The position numbers were made by a program, and so were the translations under genes. DNA of 64,000 nucleotides from Deinococcales bacterium (GTDB taxonomy: Bacteria > Deinococcota > Deinococci > Deinococcales > JAAFIG01): assembly GCA_013298595.1 (NCBI GenBank), contig JAAFIG010000008.1, forward strand, positions 93,259 through 157,258. Reading direction: 5' to 3'. The notes under the pieces were generated by a model. It was not told the origin of the DNA. It did not search any database and saw nothing but the letters and a program-made list of their open reading frames with translations. Below, piece by piece: positions 58,060 through 64,000 of the stretch (its first letter is position 1; every line of letters starts with the position of its first letter).

Positions 58060-60945
58060 TTGAGTACACTTGTGATTGTTGAATCGCCTGCGAAGGCAAA
58101 AACCATTGGGAAATTCCTTGGACGTGGGTATATTGTCGAATCGAGTTATGGGCATATTCGGGATTTACCTAAAGGTGCGGATGAAGTCCCTGCTAAGTTC
58201 AAAGGTGAGTCTTGGGCGCGTTTGGGTTTAAACATCGATGCAGGTTTTGAACCTTTGTACATTGTTTCTGCTGATAAACGAGCGCAAGTGGCAAAATTGC
58301 GAAGCCTTGCTAAGGATGCTGATGAAATTTTTCTGGCAACCGATGAGGACCGCGAAGGTGAAGCGATTGCTTGGCATTTATTTGACGAGTTAAAACCAAA
58401 AGTGCCAGTCAAACGCATGGTTTTCCATGAAATTACCAAAGAAGCCATTGACCATGCGATTTCGCATCCACGCAGCATTAACCAAAATATGGTGCAAGCC
58501 CAAGAAACACGGCGAGCCTTAGATCGTTTGTATGGCTACGAAGTTTCACCTGTGTTGTGGAAAAAAGTCAAACCCAAACTCAGTGCTGGACGAGTGCAAT
58601 CTGTAGCAACTCGTTTAATTGTCGAACGTGAACGTGAACGTATGGCATTTATCTCGAGTAGCTGGTGGGATATCGAAGCGCAATTTAGCACACCAAAAAA
58701 CGAATCTTTTCCAGCCATTCTCTACGAACTCGAGGGGAAGCGTTTAGCACTTGGTAAGGACTTTGACTCGAGTGGCAAGTTTACAGGCGAAGGCAAAGTG
58801 GTGCGTTTATCCGAAGCCGAAGCTCGAGCTTTGGCAAGCGGTTTACGCGGTGTGCCGTTTACTGTGCTTGGTACAGAAGAAAAGCCATTTACGCAACGTC
58901 CTTATGCCCCTTTTATTACCAGTACCTTGCAACAAGAGGGTGTGCGTAAGCTTGGTTTTGATTCAAAACGCACCATGCGAGCCGCTCAGAGCCTCTACGA
59001 GAATGGTTACATCACCTATATGCGTACTGACAGCACAAACCTTTCTAAAGAAGCTTTAAGCGCGGCTCGAGCGCAAGTGGTGGATTTGTACGGACAAGAG
59101 TATTTACATCCAACGCCGCGCACTTACGAGAAAAAAGTCAAGAATGCCCAAGAAGCCCACGAAGCGATTCGTCCCGCTGGTGAGCGTTTTCGTACCCCTC
59201 AAGAAGTTAAAGCCGAATTAGGCAACGACGAATGGCGTTTATATGACCTTATCTGGAAACGCACCGTGGCTTCGCAAATGGCAGATGCCAGGGGTCGTAG
59301 GTTATCGGCTCGGATTGGTGGTACTGCCACAGATTCCCGCAAAGCCGTGTTTAATGCCACAGGTAAAGTTATCGATTTCGCAGGTTTTTTGCGGGCTTAT
59401 GTCGAAGGTTCAGACGACCCAGATGCAGCCCTCGAGGATAAAGAAGTGATGTTGCCCGCGCTTGCTACCAACGATCGAGTGCGCGACGATACCCTCAACC
59501 CTAAAGGGCATAACACGCAACCACCATCGCGGTTTACCGAAGCCAGCTTGATTCAAGGTCTCGAGGAACGCGGTATTGGCAGACCCAGTACCTACTCGAG
59601 CATCATTCAAACTGTGCAAGACCGAGGCTACGTTTTTAAGCGCGCTCAAGCCTTAATTCCAACGATTACTGGTTTTAGTGTGGTGCAATTACTCGAGCAG
59701 CATTTTGCAAAATTGGTCGATTATAGTTTTACTGCCCGAATGGAAGACGACCTTGACCATATTTCAATGGGTGAGCAAAAACGCATTCCTTATCTCGAGC
59801 GGTTTTACTCGAGCGAAGAGGGTTTGAAACAACAAATTGAAAGCCGTTTAGATACGATTGATGCCCGACAAGTCAGCACGATTTTTGTACCAGCTTTGGT
59901 GGATACAGGTATTTCGGTACGTTTAGCCAAATTTGGTCCAATTGTTGAATTTGAAGGCAAACTGGCAACCATTCCAGATGATCTTGCCCCAGACGAATTA
60001 AACCGTGAAAAAGCCGAGGAGCTGCTAACCAAACGCTCGAGTGAACAAGTGCTGGGTACAGACCCAGTGTCGGCTTTGCAAATTTATGCCAAAAATGGGC
60101 GTTTTGGTCCATATGTGCAACTTGGCGAGAACGGCGCAACAAATGTCAAAATGGCATCGCTTTTCCCAAACGATACTTTAGAAGATTTAACCTTGGAGCG
60201 GGCTTTATTATTGCTTTCTTTACCACGTCATGTTGGCGATTTAGACGGCGAGGAAGTCTGGGGTTACAATGGTAAATTTGGTCCATACTTGAAAAAAGGC
60301 AAAGACTCGAGAAGCCTTGGCAAACACGATGAGCTTTTTACAGTGGATATTGCCCAAGCCAAAGCCATTTTCGAGCAACCAAAAACTCGAGGTCGTGGCA
60401 CTCCCAAAGACCCTGTGCAAATTTTTGAGTACACCGACCGTTTACCAATTAAATTACTCGATGGACGCTTTGGTTTATACCTCTCGGATGGCGAATTAAA
60501 TGCGTACTTGCGCCGCGAAGATAACGCCCAAACCTTAGATGCCGATGCGGTTCGTAGCATTTTTGAAGAACGTGGTAAGCCACCAAAATCCAAAGCCAAA
60601 CCAGCTAAAGCCTCGAGTGGCAAAGCTGCTGGTAAAAATACTGCGACGGCAAAACGGGCTGTGACTAGCAAAGCCTCAAGTAAAAAAACCACAACCAAGA
60701 AAAAACCTGCTGCCAAAGCCAAAGCTGATGCTCCTGCTAAAGAAAAACCATCGTGGGAATCGCTCGAGCCGTTTACCAAGGATTTTGATCCAACTACTGC
60801 TCAGCTTTTGAAACTGATTAACGGTGATCGAATTCCAATGGCAACAGCGGCTGCCCAATTGCGAATCAGCTCCGAAGATGCAATGAGCCGTTATCGTGCC
60901 AGCAATTTTAAGTTGTATAACTTGTACCGAAAATCTAAAGTCTAA
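58060..60945 (+). CDS. topA: DNA topoisomerase I
   Basis: 961 residues, type IA topoisomerase that relaxes negative supercoils. N-terminal Toprim (LVIVESPAKAKTIGKFLG, DEDREGEAIAWHL), the catalytic tyrosine in GYITYMRTDSTN near residue 320, and repeats of the C-terminal FGPYV/FGPYL type (three copies). There is no Cys4 zinc finger. A Lys/Ala/Thr-rich tail (about 840-900) is followed by a short conserved end. The start is TTG 58060 with GAAGGGGA ahead, one of the few housekeeping genes here with a strong Shine-Dalgarno. Terminator at 60951. Confidence 0.95.
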   Translation: MSTLVIVESPAKAKTIGKFLGRGYIVESSYGHIRDLPKGADEVPAKFKGESWARLGLNIDAGFEPLYIVSADKRAQVAKLRSLAKDADEIFLATDEDREGEAIAWHLFDELKPKVPVKRMVFHEITKEAIDHAISHPRSINQNMVQAQETRRALDRLYGYEVSPVLWKKVKPKLSAGRVQSVATRLIVERERERMAFISSSWWDIEAQFSTPKNESFPAILYELEGKRLALGKDFDSSGKFTGEGKVVRLSEAEARALASGLRGVPFTVLGTEEKPFTQRPYAPFITSTLQQEGVRKLGFDSKRTMRAAQSLYENGYITYMRTDSTNLSKEALSAARAQVVDLYGQEYLHPTPRTYEKKVKNAQEAHEAIRPAGERFRTPQEVKAELGNDEWRLYDLIWKRTVASQMADARGRRLSARIGGTATDSRKAVFNATGKVIDFAGFLRAYVEGSDDPDAALEDKEVMLPALATNDRVRDDTLNPKGHNTQPPSRFTEASLIQGLEERGIGRPSTYSSIIQTVQDRGYVFKRAQALIPTITGFSVVQLLEQHFAKLVDYSFTARMEDDLDHISMGEQKRIPYLERFYSSEEGLKQQIESRLDTIDARQVSTIFVPALVDTGISVRLAKFGPIVEFEGKLATIPDDLAPDELNREKAEELLTKRSSEQVLGTDPVSALQIYAKNGRFGPYVQLGENGATNVKMASLFPNDTLEDLTLERALLLLSLPRHVGDLDGEEVWGYNGKFGPYLKKGKDSRSLGKHDELFTVDIAQAKAIFEQPKTRGRGTPKDPVQIFEYTDRLPIKLLDGRFGLYLSDGELNAYLRREDNAQTLDADAVRSIFEERGKPPKSKAKPAKASSGKAAGKNTATAKRAVTSKASSKKTTTKKKPAAKAKADAPAKEKPSWESLEPFTKDFDPTTAQLLKLINGDRIPMATAAAQLRISSEDAMSRYRASNFKLYNLYRKSKV

Positions 60946-60950
60946 ATATC

Positions 60951-60984
60951 AATCGGGCGAGCCAAATTCTCGCCCGATTTTGAT
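60951..60984 (+). terminator. Intrinsic terminator of topA
   Basis: AATCGGGCGAG (60951-60961) pairs with CTCGCCCGATT (60969-60979) around a 7-nt loop, followed by a T-rich tail. The tail and the end of the stem are duplicated at 61156, see the MITE-like element. Confidence 0.88.
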
Positions 60985-61169
60985 TTCAGGGCAACCGCAA
61001 AGTTGGAAAAATCGTTTATTGGTGTGAGACCCCCTCATTGTTGTGCAGGGCGATCACAAGGATCGCTCCTACAGGACGTTATTTGAACTTCATGTTCGCC
61101 AAGTTTGCAATAGCAAATGCTTTGGAATTTCCCCCAATAAGGACTTTGCGGTTGCCCCGATTTTGATTT
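60975..61169. mobile_element. MITE-like element with 15-bp TIR and 12-14-bp direct repeats
   Basis: GGGCAACCGCAAAGT (60989-61003) and ACTTTGCGGTTGCCC (61143-61157) are exact inverted copies. Outside them CGATTTTGATTT is repeated directly (60975-60986 and 61158-61169), as expected for a target duplication, and the left copy belongs to the topA terminator. The 169-bp core has no ORF and carries GCGATC-ACAAG-GATCGC (61050-61066), a REP-like hairpin ending in CTCCTACAGG. No CTCGAG occurs inside. A non-autonomous element mobilised by a transposase elsewhere is likely; it is the main content of the 258-bp gap. Confidence 0.65.
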
Positions 61170-61203
61170 TGTTGTTCAAACGTATGGATAAAGACCTGTG
61201 TCG

Positions 61204-62349
61204 TTAGATCAAAGCCCCAATACGCCGCACAGCTTCGTTGATTTGCTCGAGACTACACGCATAGGATAATCGCACTTTGCCAAAGGCTCTGAAATCTGTC
61301 CCTGGAACAACAGCCACTTTGGCTTGCTCGAGAATGATTTTGGCAGCTTCGGTTTCGTCTGAGTGGATACGGCTGGTGTCGGCTAAAACATAGAATGCGC
61401 CATCGGGCGTTGGTGTTGGGCAGCCAATACTATTTAAACCTGCCACGATGGTATTGCGCCGCTCAAGAAAGGCTTGGCGGGCACTTTCAATATAGGCTCG
61501 AGTGTCGTTCAGAGCTGCGATGGTTGCCCACTGAGCGATGCTGTTAGCACTGCTGGTGGTTTGTCCTTGGATGGCATCCATAGCTTTAATCACATGGGTC
61601 GGTGCAGCTGCGAATCCGATGCGCCAGCCTGTCATGCTGTAGGCTTTGCTTGCACCATTAATCGTAATAACGCGTTCTGGATTAAATGTACCAGCACTGA
61701 TTGGCAGTGCACCTGTGTAAGTAATATGTTCGTACATTTCGTCGGTCATGACCCAAAGATCGTGTTGCTCGGCGAGTTTCATGATTCCAGCGATGGTATC
61801 GTTACTATAAACAACTCCAGATGGATTACTCGGGCTATTAATAATGATCATTTTGGTTTTATTGGTAATAGCTGCCTCGAGTTGCGCGAGGTCTAATTGA
61901 TAGCCTTTTGTTGCTTCGGTATCCACAAAAACAGGAATAGCCCCAAACATTTGCACCTGCTCGGGGTATGTCACCCAAAAAGGTGCTGGGATAATCACTT
62001 CATCACCTTGGTTCAGCAAAGCAAAACAGGCATTATACAAAGCTTGTTTGCCACCACCTGTAACCTGAATTTGGTTAATAGCATACTCGAGCTGATTTTC
62101 ACGCTTAAATTTTGCAGCTATCGCTTCGCGCAACTCTGGTACACCAAGGCTGGGCGTGTACTTGGTTTTACCCTGTGCTAATGCGTCTCGAGCCGCTTGT
62201 TTAATATGTTCGGGAGTATCAAAATCGGGTTCACCGACCGACATTGAAATGATATCCACACCAGCCCTTTTTAATTCCATGGCTCGAGCAGTGACGGCAA
62301 CGGTGCTCGAGGGTTTGAGTTGGGTACTGGCATGAGAAAGTGGTTTCAT
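61204..62349 (-). CDS. Class I aspartate/aromatic aminotransferase
   Basis: 381 residues, PLP-dependent type I fold, AspC/AAT-like subgroup Ib. GEPDFDTPEHIKQAARDAL, TGGGKQALYN, NSPSNPSGVVY, TDEMYEHI and the PLP lysine in GASKAYSMTGWRIGFAAAP. The Arg in RLSYACSLEQI binds the substrate carboxylate. It probably makes aspartate or glutamate. The start is ATG 62349, 8 nt after TATAAT on the minus strand (62358-62363); a TTG three codons upstream overlaps that box. Confidence 0.92.
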   Translation of the reverse strand: MKPLSHASTQLKPSSTVAVTARAMELKRAGVDIISMSVGEPDFDTPEHIKQAARDALAQGKTKYTPSLGVPELREAIAAKFKRENQLEYAINQIQVTGGGKQALYNACFALLNQGDEVIIPAPFWVTYPEQVQMFGAIPVFVDTEATKGYQLDLAQLEAAITNKTKMIIINSPSNPSGVVYSNDTIAGIMKLAEQHDLWVMTDEMYEHITYTGALPISAGTFNPERVITINGASKAYSMTGWRIGFAAAPTHVIKAMDAIQGQTTSSANSIAQWATIAALNDTRAYIESARQAFLERRNTIVAGLNSIGCPTPTPDGAFYVLADTSRIHSDETEAAKIILEQAKVAVVPGTDFRAFGKVRLSYACSLEQINEAVRRIGALI

Positions 62350-62357
62350 TACGCTCA

Positions 62358-62363
62358 ATTATA
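62358..62363 (-). promoter_or_regulatory. -10 box TATAAT of the aminotransferase gene
   Basis: Consensus TATAAT on the minus strand, 8 nt before ATG 62349, in the 22-bp gap after the membrane-protein gene. Leaderless. Confidence 0.55.
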
Positions 62364-62371
62364 AGCGAGGT

Positions 62372-63157
62372 TTATGGGTTCACCCAAAGTTTACCCGCTC
62401 CAAGTTCGTCTCGAGTTTTTTCTGGCAGAATGGTTTGTAAAAAACCAAGATAGTATTTAGCTTCGGTTAAATTATCGGTTTGTGTGTTGAGTACAAAGTA
62501 CTGGTGAGGTTTGAGAATATCAATACGGATCATATGATGCTTAATTGAAGACTTTCCAGCTGCTGAAAAAGCCAAGATTTGCTTGATGTTGGCAAATTGA
62601 AACAACTGTGTTTGGTCTTGTCCTTTCCAAGTTTTCCCGTTGACTGTCAATGTTTCTTCGGCAGTATCAAACACATAAGAAAGTGGCATAAATGGTGTTT
62701 TTTGCAAATTAAAAGCGAAATTATAAGCGATGCCCAGACCAATCAGTGTGCTGAGAACAAATATTAAAAGCTCTGCTTTTACATCCGAAAGGAATACGAT
62801 GAATGCAATAACAGAAAATCCTGCGAGAAAAATTCCAAAAACAACAAATAATCCCAGAAAAACTCGAGTTGCATAATACCCTCGAGCTTGGGCTTTAGCA
62901 TCTCGAGCATCAATAATCAGTTGTGTTTCGTTGCTTTTGACACGCCATAAGTACATGATTTTTTGGTCAAAATCACCACTGGGTAAGCTTAGGTGAATAA
63001 GCCAAAACATGATGCCAATACCAACAACGAACGGTATCATAAACCAAGGGAAATCCACTTTGTTTAAGGCTAAGCCCACCATTCCTAGTGCTGCAATCAA
63101 GCCAATGAGCACACATAGAAAAAGAGCAATTCCCTCACTGATTCGTGGTGGTTTCAT
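62372..63157 (-). CDS. Membrane protein of unknown function
   Basis: 261 residues. Two spans near the N-terminus (ALFLCVLIGLIAALGMVGLAL, FMIPFVVGIGIMFWLIHLSL), a basic Arg/Lys-rich segment, then two more (VFLGLFVVFGIFLAGFSVIAFIVFL, LLIFVLSTLIGLGIAYNFAF), and a soluble C-terminal half with a PH/bacterial-PH-like strand pattern (AEETLTVNGKTW, HHMIRIDILKPHQYFVLNT). No family recognised. Minus-strand TATACT lies about 45 nt upstream, so it may have an ordinary leader. Confidence 0.72.
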   Translation of the reverse strand: MKPPRISEGIALFLCVLIGLIAALGMVGLALNKVDFPWFMIPFVVGIGIMFWLIHLSLPSGDFDQKIMYLWRVKSNETQLIIDARDAKAQARGYYATRVFLGLFVVFGIFLAGFSVIAFIVFLSDVKAELLIFVLSTLIGLGIAYNFAFNLQKTPFMPLSYVFDTAEETLTVNGKTWKGQDQTQLFQFANIKQILAFSAAGKSSIKHHMIRIDILKPHQYFVLNTQTDNLTEAKYYLGFLQTILPEKTRDELGAGKLWVNP

Positions 63158-63324
63158 ACTGGATCACTCGAGTTTGTTGCAAAAAATTGCATTTGTATTT
63201 AGTATAACTAAGTAAACCAACTTTGCGTATTCATAAGTATACTCGAGCTGATGAATGCACTTGTGGCTCCAGAGATTTCTGCTGAACTTTGGTAAACCAA
63301 TAGCAGCACAAAAACTAACAATGC

Positions 63325-63330
63325 TATGCT
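63325..63330 (+). promoter_or_regulatory. -10 box TATGCT of the glyoxalase gene
   Basis: TATGCT lies 5 nt before ATG 63336, which sets the start; the in-frame upstream codons from 63255 are inside the promoter. Confidence 0.55.
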
Positions 63331-63335
63331 CAGCT

Positions 63336-63752
63336 ATGAAACAAATCATTGCTCATATTGCTTTGGTGGTTCGGGAATACGACGAAGCAATTGCTTTTTA
63401 CACGCAAAAACTGGGGTTTACACTACTCGAGGATACCTACCAACCTGAACAAGATAAACGTTGGGTAGTAATTGCACCCGCTCACTCAAGTGGGGTCACT
63501 ATTTTACTGGCTCGAGCTTCTACACCAGAGCAAGCTGCATTTATTGGTAACCAAGCTGGTGGACGGGTTTTCTTGTTTCTCGGTACCGATGATTTCTGGC
63601 GCGATTACCGTGCTATGCAAACCAAAGGTGTGGAATTTACTCGGGAACCAAAAACGCTTGAGTATGGCACAGTGGCTGTGTTTAAGGATTTATATGGCAA
63701 TTTATGGGATTTAATTGAGTATGCGCCTGAGCATCCAATGCGTTTGCGGTGA
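63336..63752 (+). CDS. Glyoxalase/bleomycin-resistance/dioxygenase (VOC) family protein
   Basis: 138 residues with two beta-alpha-beta-beta-beta units: IAHIALVVREYDEAIAFYTQKLGFTLLED at the start and VAVFKDLYGNLWDLIEYA at the end. Metal ligands would be His7 in the first unit and the Glu of DLIEY in the second. Members include lactoylglutathione lyase, antibiotic-binding proteins and dioxygenases; the substrate here is not predictable. Leaderless start. Confidence 0.85.
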   Translation: MKQIIAHIALVVREYDEAIAFYTQKLGFTLLEDTYQPEQDKRWVVIAPAHSSGVTILLARASTPEQAAFIGNQAGGRVFLFLGTDDFWRDYRAMQTKGVEFTREPKTLEYGTVAVFKDLYGNLWDLIEYAPEHPMRLR

Positions 63753-63766
63753 GTCAAGACAAAGTG

Positions 63767-64000
63767 TTACGCAAAGACATCAAATTCCTCGAGGATGGTT
63801 TCGAGTTCTTTGCGTCTCGAGGTGTCGCAGCGTTGGGCTGTGCCAATCACCAGTAAATGCGCTAGGCTCGACATTAACCCAGAAGCTCCGTATTGTTGAA
63901 TGGCTTGGGTTGGTACGCGAATCACTAAGTTTGCATGGGGTAGTAACGGTGCTGTGCCATTATCGGTAATCAGAATTAGGGTTGCGCCTCGAGCTTTTAA
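63767..64000 (-). CDS. C-terminal end of a SIS-domain protein (RpiR-type regulator), cut by window edge
   Basis: The minus-strand frame from 64000 to a TAA at 63767 reads 77 residues without a stop: ARGATLILITDNGTAPLLPHAN then LVIRVPTQAI, an Ile/Leu-rich helix and an Arg/Glu-rich end. The first part fits the last strands of a SIS sugar-isomerase domain, as in RpiR/MurR regulators or KpsF/GutQ isomerases. Three CTCGAG sites support a real resident gene. The N-terminus lies beyond the window, so regulator and isomerase cannot be told apart. Confidence 0.65.
   Translation of the reverse strand, partial: LKARGATLILITDNGTAPLLPHANLVIRVPTQAIQQYGASGLMSSLAHLLVIGTAQRCDTSRRKELETILEEFDVFA

Noticed and set aside
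60264-60779. 171-codon minus-strand frame inside topA
   Set aside because: An antisense shadow of the Lys/Ala-rich tail; hydrophobic only because of that bias.

Overview
The window is about 42% GC by eye, densely coded, and probably comes from a diderm bacterium of the Deinococcus-Thermus lineage (Deinococcota). This is an inference, not a proof. Three things point that way. First, at least 18 genes have a TANNNT -10 box only 4-10 nt before the start codon, the leaderless arrangement described for Deinococcus. Second, there is a BTAD/ATPase/TPR regulator and there are lipoproteins with an LLAAC-type lipobox. Third, the housekeeping set fits (Hsp33, FabI, RicT-like PSP1 protein, TypA, TopA without Cys4 zinc fingers, short Tdk). 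No rRNA, tRNA, CRISPR array or intact transposase was found. The most striking genome-wide signal is the palindrome CTCGAG, which occurs about 3-5 times per kb in ancestral-looking genes in all reading frames, against roughly one per 4-6 kb expected.

Region 1 (1-23.3 kb) is a surface polysaccharide locus. It encodes a GDP-mannose pyrophosphorylase (cut by the window edge) and two GDP-mannose 4,6-dehydratases. A methyltransferase-kinase fusion resembles the O-antigen chain terminator WbdD and is followed by a separate long coiled-coil protein. Next come a tandem GT4 polymerase-like protein and a helix-turn-helix/glycosyltransferase chimera, then an IMPase, a NeuB fusion and a CMP-sugar synthetase for a nonulosonic acid. 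An ABC-2 exporter (Wzm/Wzt type), a 1020-residue multi-domain glycosyltransferase, an initiating sugar-phosphate transferase, two more GT4 enzymes and a small LMW-PTP-like protein complete it. The part from about 4.9 to 12.1 kb is nearly free of CTCGAG and looks recently acquired.

Region 2 (23.3-34.4 kb) holds glutamate synthase, a decayed VapBC-like module, an unrecognised two-gene accessory cassette (zinc ribbon/winged helix plus a protein with an R-x6-H motif), a decayed ribbon-helix-helix-like gene, a YbjJ-type MFS carrier, an exported protein, SufE, a 24-bp tandem repeat and a small unknown gene.

Region 3 (34.4-46.5 kb) holds an Opu/ProW-type ABC transporter without a visible binding protein, a DUF1802-like protein, HslO, FabI, an orphan gene, MiaB, an M24 peptidase, a Gfo/Idh oxidoreductase and the BTAD regulator. 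The regulator faces a four-gene cassette of exported proteins (46.6-49.6 kb) across a short gap that contains an 11-bp-period direct repeat.

Region 4 (49.6-64 kb) holds RicT, a DoxX-like protein and TetR pair with a double palindromic operator, Tdk, a Tat-exported beta-helix lipoprotein, a phosphoesterase, Dus and TypA with a terminator-like leader. It continues with an S24/S26-like protein, TopA, a MITE-like element inserted in the topA terminator, a class I aminotransferase, a membrane protein, a glyoxalase-family protein and the C-terminal end of a SIS-domain regulator.
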